Positions 45,758 through 56,295 of a DNA stretch of 64,000 bases are shown in pieces. The notes beneath the pieces were generated by a model. That model had not been told where the DNA came from. It did not search any database and worked only from the letters and a program-made list of their open reading frames with translations. The position numbers were made by a program, and so were the translations under genes. Position 1 is the first letter of the stretch. Each line of letters starts with the position of its first letter. This stretch comes from MADRE3 sp963718195 (GTDB lineage Bacteria > Desulfobacterota > Desulfobulbia > Desulfobulbales > Desulfocapsaceae). Location: positions 339,221 to 403,220 of the forward strand of contig CAVQYQ010000009.1 in the NCBI GenBank assembly GCA_963718195.1, read 5' to 3'.

Positions 45758-47623
45758 CTAAAGACATTGTTCTATGTTATCCCAGGCCCCTGCTTGAACC
45801 CAGCTGTATTTCTGTTTAAAAAGGTCGTCACTTTTATAAAGGGTTCGCTGTGCCTTTCGATCGAGAAATTTGGTATACTGTTTGGGGCCACCATTGTACA
45901 TGGCGTAAACGAGCTGAGCGAGGGTTTCTTTATCAGATAGGATATCTGGTCCCGACTTGGCCAGGGCGTATTTGTGCAGATACAGGTCTAAAATCTCACA
46001 CCCTGCAACTGCATTATATTGTATATCCCATCTCAGCCGCTGCGTATCGTATATGCCCCGCCATACGCGCTCGTTGACCTGCATGATCCCTACTGAGCTT
46101 TTATTGTAGGACAGCAGGTAGGTGAGCTTCTTGTCTGCCACGACGAACTGTCTGAAACAGCTTTCCTGCCACGCCACCGCGGGCACCAAATTGTTATAGA
46201 TACCCTGTATGTCAGCTGGAAGATTTTTTTTTATGACGAGGGACGTATGTGCAAATTCCAAAAGATTCCGTACTCTGTCCAGGTATCCTTGCAGGTCATT
46301 TTTCGGAACCTGCCAGGCTTTGATTTCCTGAAAGGAGGGAAGGGTGTCAGCGGAAGCTGAGGTGAATAGATACTCACCAATATAATGGATAAGACGTGTC
46401 AACGAACTGTCATCCATCGACCCACCCTGATGAAAAAGAGTTTTTTGCGAAGAGCTATCAGTCTCCTGGACTGGTTCGGAATCAAAAAGTATCTGCAATG
46501 TTCTGTTAATTTCTGGCGAATAGATAAGCTCAAGCGTTTCCCCGCCCAAAATTCTGGCGAGTCGAATCAGGCCATTACGGCTTATCTCTATGCCAAAGGT
46601 TGGCCCTAACTCATCGAGTATCATTAAAGCATCCGCTGCAGTTATAAACGATAAATAGCCAAGCCCATTATCTTGTGGGTTTTCAAGAAAATATTTTCGA
46701 AATATCTGGGACAACCGGGTCCATCCTTCAATAAATTGATTTCTAACAAAGTCTCTTCCAGCGCTACGATCATTTATATGCGCCACAAATTCATGGCGGG
46801 TGTCCAGGAGGAGATCAATCAATATATTTTTTTCAGACTCTGTGAGTGGTTGTTCTGACATAAGCGAAACGAGATATACCAACAACGAGTCCCATGTTTC
46901 CCAGAGCTCGAGAAAAGATTCCAATTCTGCTTCTGTCATTGTTTCAAAAGGTTCTGCGGTTTCAGGAGTAGCTACCTCAACAGCATCGGCGATTACCAGG
47001 GCAATCAGTCCGTTGTCGTCACTGGTTACACCACCGGGCCTTATACTGCTTAAAAGCATCTCTGCTTCGGCCTGAGCCTCGGGCGTGAACAGAGGCAGGA
47101 TGAAGTTTTTCAGATCCTGTACCGGGGGTGTCAGTTTGATTGAGAAACTTTGTGTGTACGAATTGATCACCGGCAAAAGCCGATCCCAAATCAGGTTGAG
47201 GCTCGTAATAGGTTGGTTATCAGAGGAATAGATCTTTGTATCTACCGTTTCAAAGGTGAGCTCCCATGTTTCATTACTGAGTCTCGGGACTTGCGTAACC
47301 TCGATTGATCCCTCCCATTTGTAGGGCATGAGACAGCTGTCACCGACAGGGGTACCAGCGTGCAGAGATACATCAGATCTGAAATTGACAGCGTTCTCTG
47401 CTCCAGACAAATTGGGTCTGGATAAAACCAGGGCGATACAGCCACCACTCTCATTAATGAGTTGTGCGGTCTCTTCTGGACCTGTGTAGGATGACTGGAT
47501 TATTAAGGCGTTCAACAGTTGATAATCCAGATAAACAGGAATCTTTACCTCTTTGGCGTTACTCAGGGATGAGGAGAGAAACAGGATGGTGATAACGATG
47601 CTTGTCAGTATTGTCTGTCGCAT
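45758..47623 (-). CDS. lytic transglycosylase (SLT domain), secreted
   Basis: 621 residues with a signal peptide (TSIVITILFLSSSLSNA). A long N-terminal region of unknown fold (about 400 residues, including IRPGGVTSDDNGLIAL) precedes an SLT domain with AWQESCFRQ (catalytic E487), SSVGIMQVNERVW and YNGGPKQY. It cleaves murein glycan strands to 1,6-anhydroMurNAc ends. Extra N-terminal region may confer regulation or peptidoglycan binding. It stands alone on the minus strand, just upstream (in its own direction) of nothing obvious. Confidence 0.82.
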   Translation of the reverse strand: MRQTILTSIVITILFLSSSLSNAKEVKIPVYLDYQLLNALIIQSSYTGPEETAQLINESGGCIALVLSRPNLSGAENAVNFRSDVSLHAGTPVGDSCLMPYKWEGSIEVTQVPRLSNETWELTFETVDTKIYSSDNQPITSLNLIWDRLLPVINSYTQSFSIKLTPPVQDLKNFILPLFTPEAQAEAEMLLSSIRPGGVTSDDNGLIALVIADAVEVATPETAEPFETMTEAELESFLELWETWDSLLVYLVSLMSEQPLTESEKNILIDLLLDTRHEFVAHINDRSAGRDFVRNQFIEGWTRLSQIFRKYFLENPQDNGLGYLSFITAADALMILDELGPTFGIEISRNGLIRLARILGGETLELIYSPEINRTLQILFDSEPVQETDSSSQKTLFHQGGSMDDSSLTRLIHYIGEYLFTSASADTLPSFQEIKAWQVPKNDLQGYLDRVRNLLEFAHTSLVIKKNLPADIQGIYNNLVPAVAWQESCFRQFVVADKKLTYLLSYNKSSVGIMQVNERVWRGIYDTQRLRWDIQYNAVAGCEILDLYLHKYALAKSGPDILSDKETLAQLVYAMYNGGPKQYTKFLDRKAQRTLYKSDDLFKQKYSWVQAGAWDNIEQCL

Positions 47624-47930
47624 AAATACATTTCAATGCTGGCTGATTGGCTTGTTGTGCTGCTCCATCAAATCCATATCCATGGCTTATTTTACATGCA
47701 GGGCAATGGATAGCAGTCTAATTCATATCGACCAGCAGTAAAAGATATTCTTCGACGAGCTCATGTTTGTCAGGGCTACCCTGTCGCTAAACGTCTTTTG
47801 GTTATAATTTTGTAGATCAAAAACCAGATAGATCACAGCCAGTTGTGTTCATTACCTACCAACTGAATAAAGTGTAGCCTGCAGACTCAGGCGGCAGAGC
47901 AGGTCGTATCGACTCGTGATATGTCCAGGT

Positions 47931-48212
47931 CTAGACGTATCTGAAGACAAAAATAAACCAGCCAATTGACAGGAAAAGTCCACCCCACAGTGGTGCTCCA
48001 ACAAAAGCCAGCCACCCCAGGTTGATAAATCCGGTCCCCAGCCAGGAGATGAACAGCCGGTCACCTCGTGTCGTGTCCAGGCCGAATACGCCATGTCTGG
48101 GATTACCGCCGGGACTGAATTTTTCCCATACTCCCATGGCGGCAATTGACAACACGACAACGATGAAGAAAGCGGCGGTCGGCCAGGTCCATGCCATCCA
48201 GGATAAGCCCAT
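47931..48212 (-). CDS. glpU: DUF2160 membrane protein (GlpU-like) of the glycerol ABC operon
   Basis: 93 residues with three likely spans (about 5-25, 50-68, 73-91). The DUF2160 pattern (SWMAWTWPTAAFF; MGVWEKFSPGG; GTGFINLGWLAF) is typical of the small protein found in GlpSTPQUV glycerol transporters. It follows glpQ after 18 bp and has AAAGGAGG before the ATG. It is the last gene of the operon in transcription order. Its role in transport is not settled. Confidence 0.82.
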   Translation of the reverse strand: MGLSWMAWTWPTAAFFIVVVLSIAAMGVWEKFSPGGNPRHGVFGLDTTRGDRLFISWLGTGFINLGWLAFVGAPLWGGLFLSIGWFIFVFRYV

Positions 48213-48230
48213 AATACTGTCCTCCTTTGA

Positions 48231-49034
<804 letters not shown>

Positions 49035-49035
49035 G

Positions 49036-49899
49036 TTACTGCTCCTCATTACGCATCATAATGGTATAAAACGCCCAGCAGATCAGAAGAACCACAAGGA
49101 AGTAGATCAAAGACATGGCTGCAGCCGGACCCAGGTCAAACTGTCCGAGTGCGATCTTGACCAGGTCGATCGACAGAAAAGTTGTCGTGTTTCCGGGTCC
49201 GCCACCGGTTAGCACGAACGGTTCGGTGTAGATCATGAAACTATCCATGAAACGCAGCAGGACGGCGATGGTCAGCACGCGTTTCATTTTCGGCAGCTGG
49301 ATATAGCGGAATATTGCCCAGCGGCTGGCGCCATCGATGTGAGCGGCCTGGTAATAGTCATCAGCTATTGAACTTAATCCGGCGTAGCACAGGAGTACGA
49401 TCAACGAAGTCCAGTGCCAGACATCCATGATCACCGTTGTCATCCAGGCGGCTACCGGCTGTCTGGTAAAATTATAATCAATACCGATCGAGTTCAAGGT
49501 ATGACCGAGCAGCCCGATCTCGGGAAGAGCGAAGATATTCCACATGGCGCCCACAACATTCCAGGGGATCAGGAGCGGGAGAGCCATTAAAACCAGGCAG
49601 ACTGACACCCATGGGCCTTTTCGCGGCATGGTAAGGGCAACGCCAATGCCGAGGGGCACTTCAATTGCAAGGATCATTCCGGTAAAGAACAGTTGCCGGA
49701 TCAAGGCGTCGTGAAATCGGCTCGATCGCAATATCTCTTCAAACCAGGTTGTTCCTTCCCAGAAAAAAACATTGTCGCCAAAGGTTTCCTGGAAGGCGTA
49801 ATTGACCACTGTCATCAGTGGTATAAAAGCGTTGAACGCCACCAGCAGAAGGACGGGAACGACAAGCCACCAGGCTTTATTATTTGTGGTTTTATTCAT
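49036..49899 (-). CDS. glpP: glycerol ABC transporter permease GlpP
   Basis: 287 residues from ATG 49899, which has AAGGAG upstream. MalF-type permease with about six spans and the EAA-like loop (DDYYQAAHIDGASRWAIF). Overlaps the glpT stop by eight bases and ends one base from glpQ. It forms the heterodimeric channel with GlpQ. Confidence 0.85.
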   Translation of the reverse strand: MNKTTNNKAWWLVVPVLLLVAFNAFIPLMTVVNYAFQETFGDNVFFWEGTTWFEEILRSSRFHDALIRQLFFTGMILAIEVPLGIGVALTMPRKGPWVSVCLVLMALPLLIPWNVVGAMWNIFALPEIGLLGHTLNSIGIDYNFTRQPVAAWMTTVIMDVWHWTSLIVLLCYAGLSSIADDYYQAAHIDGASRWAIFRYIQLPKMKRVLTIAVLLRFMDSFMIYTEPFVLTGGGPGNTTTFLSIDLVKIALGQFDLGPAAAMSLIYFLVVLLICWAFYTIMMRNEEQ

Positions 49900-50971
49900 G
49901 ATTTGCTCCTTCCACAACCCAGCCATCGTTGTATACCCTGGTTTGATCAGGGTTAAAGTAGATACGTGGGCTTTCTGACGGGATGACCTGGTCTTCCTTC
50001 ACGACCAGTTTGATCACCGCTGACTCATGCTTCACCGTCACCACCTGGTAGCGGCCCAGATCCTCAACTTTTTCGATAGAAACAGGGATGCCGTCATCTG
50101 AAAATCCCACAAATTCCGGACGAATTCCAATTTCAAGCTTGCCGCTGAGGTCGCTGCTGACCGGATGAGAGGTTTTGAGGAGCGTGTTATGGAAGACAGG
50201 GCGCCCCTGGTCGATTTTGCAGGGCAGGATATTCATGCCGGGGGAGCCGATGAAATACCCGACAAACGTGTGCTTGGGCTGGTTGAAAAGTTCAATCGGG
50301 GTGCCAACCTGTACCATGGTACCGTCATACATAACCACCACTTTCTCGGCAAAGGTCAATGCCTCCACCTGGTCGTGGGTGACGTAAATCATGGTCACGC
50401 CAATCTGCTGGTGCAGTTCTTTCAGTTTTGAACGGAGCTGCCATTTCAGGTGGGGATCAATTACCGTCAACGGCTCGTCGAACAGGATGGCATTGACGTC
50501 GGAGCGTACCAGACCGCGGCCAAGGGAGATTTTCTGCTTGCCATCTGCGGTAAGGCCGGATGCCCGCGTGTGCAGGCTGGCAGAAAGGTCCAGCATTTCA
50601 GCTATCTGGTCGACACGCTGTTTTACCTTGGTTTCGTTCATTCCTCGGTTGCGCAGCGGGAAAGCAAGATTGTCAAAAACCGTCATGGTATCATAAACAA
50701 CCGGGAACTGAAAAACCTGGGCGATCTGTCTTTCAGAAGTGGGCAGGTGGGTAACGTCCTGGCCGTCAAAATAAATTTCACCCTCAGATGGTGTTAACAG
50801 ACCGGAAATGGTATTGAGCAGGGTTGTTTTGCCACAGCCTGAAGGGCCAAGCAGGGCATAGGCTCCTTCGTCTTCCCAAACCTGGTTGACTTCCTTTAAG
50901 GCATACACCGGTTTCTGCCCTTTGGGCGGCGGGTAAGCATGCTTTACATTCTTGAATCTGATCCTTGCCAT
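49892..50971 (-). CDS. glpT: glycerol ABC transporter ATPase GlpT
   Basis: 359 residues. Walker A is GPSGCGKTT and Walker B is AILFDEPLTVID. The signature loop reads GLTADGKQKISLGRGL, not the standard LSGGQ, a deviation also known in this family. The C-terminal TOBE-type part is present (GIRPEFVG). It partners GlpS as the second, presumably functionally distinct, ATPase of the importer. Downstream genes overlap. Confidence 0.85.
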   Translation of the reverse strand: MARIRFKNVKHAYPPPKGQKPVYALKEVNQVWEDEGAYALLGPSGCGKTTLLNTISGLLTPSEGEIYFDGQDVTHLPTSERQIAQVFQFPVVYDTMTVFDNLAFPLRNRGMNETKVKQRVDQIAEMLDLSASLHTRASGLTADGKQKISLGRGLVRSDVNAILFDEPLTVIDPHLKWQLRSKLKELHQQIGVTMIYVTHDQVEALTFAEKVVVMYDGTMVQVGTPIELFNQPKHTFVGYFIGSPGMNILPCKIDQGRPVFHNTLLKTSHPVSSDLSGKLEIGIRPEFVGFSDDGIPVSIEKVEDLGRYQVVTVKHESAVIKLVVKEDQVIPSESPRIYFNPDQTRVYNDGWVVEGANHE

Positions 50972-50988
50972 GTGACTACCTGCCTGAG

Positions 50989-52047
50989 TTAGATTTCAAT
51001 CAACCTGTCATCGCTTCCAAAATAAAGACAATGCTCTGTGTTAAACACAAAACGAGCCTTCTCACCGAACTCGAAGGAATGAATACCGTGGGTTTGACTG
51101 ACCCAGATATTCCCATTTATTTTTATACGTACAATGCTGTCAGAGCCGCTTATCTCTGCAATCTGGACGATACCATCCACCTCTACTCCTTCTCCTTCGG
51201 GGAGCAGGTGGTGAGGTCGTAGTGCTATCTTGTAGGGACCATCAGGCAATCCGGCCACCTTTTGAGGTAGCTCCCATGAAACAATTTCACCCAGGTGAGC
51301 CATGTTTGATTTTTTTTCTATGGAGGCCGTATTGATCGGCGGGTCTGAGAAAACTTCAGCACTTTCAAGCGTGGCAGGCTTGCGGTAAATTGAAGAAGTC
51401 CTGTCAAACTGAACGACCCTGCCTTCATTGAGTATTGCACTATGGCCACCAAGCATAAGGGCTTCAAGCGGTTCACTGGTTGCGTACACGACAATAGCGC
51501 CGGTATCGGCAAACAGTTTCGGCAACTCATCGCGCAGTTCTTCACGCAGTTTATAATCGAGATTGGCCAGGGGTTCGTCCAACAAGACAAGATCAGCACC
51601 CTTGACCAGTGCCCTTGCAAGCGCTGTTCTCTGCTGCTGACCACCGGAGAGTTCTTTGGGCAGCCGCTGCAGCATTGGTGTGAGTTGCAACAGGTCGGCA
51701 AATGTATGAACCCGCTCTTCGATCTGCTTTTTGTCAAGGCCGGCAACCTTGAGGGGGGATGCGATATTGTCATACACCGTGAAGCTGGGGTAATTGATGA
51801 AGGCCTGGTAAACCATGGCAACGCTGCGCTTCTGTACCGAAACGCCGGTCACGTTTTTGCCATTAGCCCAGACCTCTCCAGTGGCAGGTTTTTCCAGACC
51901 AGCCATTAATCGCATCAGGGTGGTTTTGCCACTGAGCGTTGTTCCGAGCAGAATATTGAACCCACCTGGCTCGAGTTTCAGGCTCGTTTCATAGATATGG
52001 GTTTCTGCTCCTACCCGGAACGTTATATCTCTTAATTCAATAGCCAT
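50989..52047 (-). CDS. glpS: glycerol ABC transporter ATPase GlpS
   Basis: 352 residues. Walker A is GTTLSGKTT, the signature KELSGGQQQRTALARAL is canonical, and Walker B is VLLDEPLANLD. A C-terminal TOBE domain (ALRPHHLLPEGEG) follows. With GlpT it energises glycerol uptake. Gap of 17 bp to glpT. It follows the DeoR-type gene by 22 bp. Confidence 0.87.
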   Translation of the reverse strand: MAIELRDITFRVGAETHIYETSLKLEPGGFNILLGTTLSGKTTLMRLMAGLEKPATGEVWANGKNVTGVSVQKRSVAMVYQAFINYPSFTVYDNIASPLKVAGLDKKQIEERVHTFADLLQLTPMLQRLPKELSGGQQQRTALARALVKGADLVLLDEPLANLDYKLREELRDELPKLFADTGAIVVYATSEPLEALMLGGHSAILNEGRVVQFDRTSSIYRKPATLESAEVFSDPPINTASIEKKSNMAHLGEIVSWELPQKVAGLPDGPYKIALRPHHLLPEGEGVEVDGIVQIAEISGSDSIVRIKINGNIWVSQTHGIHSFEFGEKARFVFNTEHCLYFGSDDRLIEI

Positions 52048-52069
52048 TTATATATACGCTTGGTATTTT

Positions 52070-52846
52070 CTAGTCTGAAGGTTTGGCGATCTTCACTCCA
52101 ACATTGTTCTGTTGACATATGGCAACGAAATGTTCTGAAATCCCGTTATCGGTAATGAGCATGTCAACATCGGCAAGTGTTCCCACCTTAACCGGTGCAC
52201 GGCGTTGCAGTTTCATCGAATCGGTGACAAGGATAACCAGTCGAGCCTGCTGGATGATGGCTTGTGTGACACGAACTTCACGCAGGTCAAAATCAAAGAA
52301 TTCGCCGCTGTCATCGATGGCTGAGCAACCGATAATAGCATAATCAGGCTTAAACTTGTCAATAAATTCTTCGGTACTGGTTCCGACAATACCACCATCA
52401 GCCTGGCGGATTCTGCCGCCGGCAATCATCACCTCGGTGCTGTGTGATGGCCACAGGGTACTCGCTACATTGATGTTGTTGGTGATTACCAGCAGACCTG
52501 AGCGTTCTACCAGGAATTCGGCCACACGCTCGGTGGTTGTGCCAATGTTGATGAACATTGAAGCATTGTCCGAGATTATTTGAGAAGTCAGCTTGGCAAT
52601 GGCTGTTTTTTCATCAGCCATCAGGGTCTTTCTTGCGTTATACCCGAGATTTTCAGTGGTATCCTTGATGACAGCTCCGCCACGTACGCGCTGAACCAAT
52701 TCCAGATTGTATAACTGATTCAGGTCGCGCCGTATGGTCTGTGGCGTAACCTTGAGATGTGCTGAAAGGTCATCCACCTGCACGGAGCCACGTTCGCGGA
52801 TAAATTCCATGATGGAGCGTTGCCTTCCGCTTATATCCGTCCGCAT
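52070..52846 (-). CDS. glpR: DeoR-family repressor (GlpR-like)
   Basis: 258 residues. N-terminal winged helix (RERGSVQVDDLSAHLKVTPQ, TIRRDLNQL), then a sugar-phosphate-type effector domain (NIGTTTERVAEFLVE; VGTSTEEFI). In the same cluster as the glycerol transporter, so it is likely the GlpR that responds to glycerol 3-phosphate; the position suggests it controls this operon. It lies between the binding-protein gene and the ATPases. Confidence 0.85.
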   Translation of the reverse strand: MRTDISGRQRSIMEFIRERGSVQVDDLSAHLKVTPQTIRRDLNQLYNLELVQRVRGGAVIKDTTENLGYNARKTLMADEKTAIAKLTSQIISDNASMFINIGTTTERVAEFLVERSGLLVITNNINVASTLWPSHSTEVMIAGGRIRQADGGIVGTSTEEFIDKFKPDYAIIGCSAIDDSGEFFDFDLREVRVTQAIIQQARLVILVTDSMKLQRRAPVKVGTLADVDMLITDNGISEHFVAICQQNNVGVKIAKPSD

Positions 52847-52883
52847 GTTAAGAACCTGAGTATATCACAAATGATTTTGTTGA

Positions 52884-52919
52884 ATTCCGGGACCTGTTTT
52901 TGAGTGCAGGCCCCGGAAT
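52884..52919 (-). terminator. hairpin between glpV and glpR
   Basis: The arms ATTCCGGG and CCCGGAAT, with additional GxCCTG pairing, enclose a short loop. On the transcript it lies 26 bases after the glpV stop. A partial terminator here would raise the binding protein above the other transporter subunits. Confidence 0.6.
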
Positions 52920-52944
52920 CTATGGTCAGTTAATCGCCGTTGGC

Positions 52945-54672
52945 TCAGTTACTCCAGCGTTTAACCAGTTCATCGTAGTTAACCGTCTCCCCTTTGGGTT
53001 TCTCATCCACCTTAGCCTTGGGAGAGCCAGGTTTTTCAAGCCACATTGCAGGATCTGATTCCTCGTTCAGCCTGGGGCCGCAGCCGCCATAGGTATTGGC
53101 TTTTTCATCAGCTCTCTGCATGCGTGCCATAACCAGATCCATTTCCTCTGCAAGCCTGTCCATGGCTTGCTGCGGTGTAAATGCGCCTGAGTTCACGTCA
53201 CCGATCTGCTGCCACCAGATTTGTGCCAGCTTGGGATAATCAGGAACGTTGATACCGGTCGGTGACCACATAACACGGTCCGGAGAACGGTAGAATTCAA
53301 CCAGGCCACCCAGTTTGGGTGCACGCTCGGTAAATGACTCGTGGTTGATGGTTGACTCACGGATGAAGGTCAGACCGACATGGCTTTTCTTGGTATCAAC
53401 GGTCTTTGAAACCACGAACTGTGCATACAGCCATGCAGCTTTGCGGCGATCAACCGGGGTTGATTTGAACAGGGTCCAGGAACCAGCGTCCTGATAGCCC
53501 AGTTTCTGTCCTTTCTCCCAATAGGGGCCATGCGGGGACGGGGCCATGCGCCACAGTGGTTTACCGTCATCATCAACCGTGTTGTTTCCTTCAGATTTCG
53601 GTGCCACCATCGATGCCGTGAAGGCGGTGTACCAGAAAATCTGCTGGGCAACATTTCCCTGGGACAGTGCGGGAAGAGACTGGTAAAAGTCATAGCTGGC
53701 CGCTCCTGGAGGAGCATATTTGCGCAGCCATTCATCCCATTTGCGGATTGCATAAACTGCTGCAGGGCCATTGGCCGCGCCACCTCGTGAAACAGATGCA
53801 CCAACAGGATTACAGCTTCCTTCTTCCATGCGAATTCCCCACTCATCAACGGGGACGCCGTTGGGCAGACCCTTGCTGCCGGCACCAGCCATGGACAGCC
53901 ATGCGTCGGTCATACGCCAGCCAAGATCTGGAGCACGTTTACCATAATCCATGTGACCAAAAACTTTGACTCCGTCAATTTCTTTGACTTGCTCGGTGAA
54001 AAATTCGGCAATATCTTCATAGGCGGACCAGTTTACAGGTACACCAAGATCATAGCCGTACATGTCCTTGAACTTCTTCTGCAGGTCAGGGCGATCAAAC
54101 CAGTCCTTGCGGAACCAGTAAAGGTTAGCAAACTGCTGGTCAGGAAGCTGGTAAAGCTTGCCATCGGGGCCCGTGGTAAAGGATTTACCTACGAAATCGT
54201 CGACATCCAGGCCCGGGTTGGTAACATCGCTTCCCTCGCCTGCCATCCAATCCGTCAGGTTTACTGCGAGTTGCAGGCGCGAGTGGGTACCAATCAGATC
54301 TGAGTCGTTGATATAGGCGTCATAAAGGTTACGCTTGGTCTGCATCTGGGTTTGAACCGCCTGCACCACTTCACCTTCACCAAGCAGCTGGTGATTGACC
54401 TTGATACCGGTAATTTCCTCAAATGCCTTGGTTAGGGTTTTCGATTCATACTCATGGGTCGGGATGGTTTCCGATAATACGTTGATTTCCATTCCTTGGA
54501 AAGGTTTAGCTGCATTGATGAACCATTCCATTTCCTTCATCTGGTCACTTTGCGACAGTGCTGAAGGTTGGAATTCTTCGTCAATCCATTTTTTTGCCTC
54601 ATCCATACCGGCGTAAGCGTTTTGAACGCTTAACGCTGCTATAGCTGTGATTAACGCAATCTTCTTAAGCAT
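52945..54672 (-). CDS. glpV: glycerol ABC transporter substrate-binding protein GlpV
   Basis: 575 residues with a signal peptide (KKIALITAIAALSVQNAYA). The mature protein is a large type of solute-binding protein, family of GlpV, with repeated Trp-rich segments (YWFRKDWFDRPDLQKKF; WSPTGINVPDYP). It captures glycerol in the periplasm. It is the first gene of the operon in transcription order, close to the candidate operator upstream. Confidence 0.85.
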   Translation of the reverse strand: MLKKIALITAIAALSVQNAYAGMDEAKKWIDEEFQPSALSQSDQMKEMEWFINAAKPFQGMEINVLSETIPTHEYESKTLTKAFEEITGIKVNHQLLGEGEVVQAVQTQMQTKRNLYDAYINDSDLIGTHSRLQLAVNLTDWMAGEGSDVTNPGLDVDDFVGKSFTTGPDGKLYQLPDQQFANLYWFRKDWFDRPDLQKKFKDMYGYDLGVPVNWSAYEDIAEFFTEQVKEIDGVKVFGHMDYGKRAPDLGWRMTDAWLSMAGAGSKGLPNGVPVDEWGIRMEEGSCNPVGASVSRGGAANGPAAVYAIRKWDEWLRKYAPPGAASYDFYQSLPALSQGNVAQQIFWYTAFTASMVAPKSEGNNTVDDDGKPLWRMAPSPHGPYWEKGQKLGYQDAGSWTLFKSTPVDRRKAAWLYAQFVVSKTVDTKKSHVGLTFIRESTINHESFTERAPKLGGLVEFYRSPDRVMWSPTGINVPDYPKLAQIWWQQIGDVNSGAFTPQQAMDRLAEEMDLVMARMQRADEKANTYGGCGPRLNEESDPAMWLEKPGSPKAKVDEKPKGETVNYDELVKRWSN

Positions 54673-55293
54673 ACAGATGACCTCCTTGAGTTGTGGTTGA
54701 TGGGTTGTGCGGACGACTTATTCGCAAATTAGGAAAATATCTTCGTAATGTCAATATTTTGTTTTCGAATGCTTCGATATAAGACTCGAATGTTTCGTTT
54801 AGTATGAAAATACAGGCCATTTATGGGTCAGAAATTGGGATTAGTCCACTTTTTCATACTCTTGCGAAAATAGCTGAGCTGAAGGGATTTGTCAGACAAC
54901 GCAAGAACGAGGCAAGATAGTGCCTTCTAACTATTAACTGTATCTCTCAACAATAATTGATTACCCTATCAAGCTGTAACCCGCAATTTTTTTTGACGAT
55001 TTCACCCCTTGCAGCCAAAACATTTGACCACCCCCGGAATTTCTACTATATGATTGTCCATCATGAGAACCGTATAATCACATACCATCCCTTTTGAACG
55101 CGATAGAAGGAAGCTAAGAGATATTGCACGGCTGACAAGAAAGATCTGTCCTTAGATAGACCTGCTGCCTATTCGTGATATCTCAAGGCCGACTCTCAAT
55201 CAGTTTATTTTCAAGATTCCGGCATCAAGACTAAACCACGCACAATTATCTTGTGCCATCTGTGTATGATGATCCGGATATAGAGAGGTTGTC
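54673..55293. other. intergenic region, glpV promoter side and gene-less stretch
   Basis: The first ~140 bp hold the glpV promoter and operator. The remainder (about 54840-55290) contains no credible gene. An AGATCTGTCC word at 55143 resembles the repeat at 42787. Confidence 0.45.
54765..54806 (-). promoter_or_regulatory. candidate GlpR operator (two direct half-sites)
   Basis: TCGAATGCTTCG at 54765-54776 and TCGAATGTTTCG at 54786-54797 repeat with a 21-bp period (two helical turns). The AATGYTTCG half-site resembles the E. coli GlpR consensus half AATGTTCG. It is about 100 bp upstream of glpV. Confidence 0.5.
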
Positions 55294-56130
55294 ATGAATA
55301 TTGAAAAACTAGTGAGAACAGCACAGAAACCCGAAATTTATACTCCAGGTACCGCATTGATGTGGGTTGATGAGTATATATCTACTCAACTTCTTGAGAT
55401 TCACTTGAGTCAGGACGTAGAACTGGCCAGCAGAAAAGAGAGCACCATCTCTTCTACGATAGAATGGGCCTTGCAAAAGGTTCCTGAGAAAAGGTTGAAT
55501 ATTCTCGACCTTGGCTGTGGACCGGGACTCTATTCTACAAAACTGGCTCAACGTGGTCATAGTGTAACGGGCGTCGATTTTTCTTTTAACTCCATCCAGT
55601 ACGCAAAGGAAGCAGCCAGTAGAAAGAAGTTGAACATTGCCTATAGACATCAAAACTATTTGGAGCTGGAAGACGAAAATAAATACGATCTTGTTTTGTT
55701 GATATTCACCGATTTCGGCGTCCTGACTCCTGATCAGCGGCAAACCCTCCTAACGAACATTTACCGAGCATTAAAACCTGGGGGGACATTTATTTTCGAC
55801 GCACTAAACGATAATTATCAGGGAAACGTAGTCGGGTCGAAAGATTGGGAGCTATCCGAAAAAGGCTTCTGGAGAGATACCCCATACCTGGCACTGACAG
55901 AGTCATTTTATTATGAAAAGCAAAAAGTCACCTTGAACCAGCATACTGTCATAGATCAAACCAGAGGGATAGAAGTATATCGATTCTGGATGCATACTTT
56001 TTCCCATGCTGATCTCGGTGCGATTATCTCATCGGCAGGTTTCAATGACATTCAATACTACGATGGCGTTATCCCTGATTCTGATATATGTAGTTCCAAT
56101 TCAATAACGTTCTGTGTGGCCATCAAATAG
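55294..56130 (+). CDS. class I SAM-dependent methyltransferase
   Basis: 278 residues. Motif I is NILDLGCGPGLYS (residues 69-81), followed by VTGVDFSFNSI (motif II acid), and a post-motif YDLVLLIFTDFGVL. Substrate unknown; fold is Rossmann-type, cytoplasmic. It is monocistronic, convergent with nothing, 165 bp before the rhomboid gene. Confidence 0.85.
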   Translation: MNIEKLVRTAQKPEIYTPGTALMWVDEYISTQLLEIHLSQDVELASRKESTISSTIEWALQKVPEKRLNILDLGCGPGLYSTKLAQRGHSVTGVDFSFNSIQYAKEAASRKKLNIAYRHQNYLELEDENKYDLVLLIFTDFGVLTPDQRQTLLTNIYRALKPGGTFIFDALNDNYQGNVVGSKDWELSEKGFWRDTPYLALTESFYYEKQKVTLNQHTVIDQTRGIEVYRFWMHTFSHADLGAIISSAGFNDIQYYDGVIPDSDICSSNSITFCVAIK

Positions 56131-56295
56131 CTAAAATCAGATGGCTCGACACGCTTTCTCCATGGGGTATCGAGCCTTTCGAGGGCAGTGATGTTCATTC
56201 TTGAAATAACTGAGGTTGTAATTATTATCTGCAAATGTTCGTTAAAAAAATACTGGTGGTAAAGAAAATGCTGCTGTTTACAAAGTGATGTTGTT

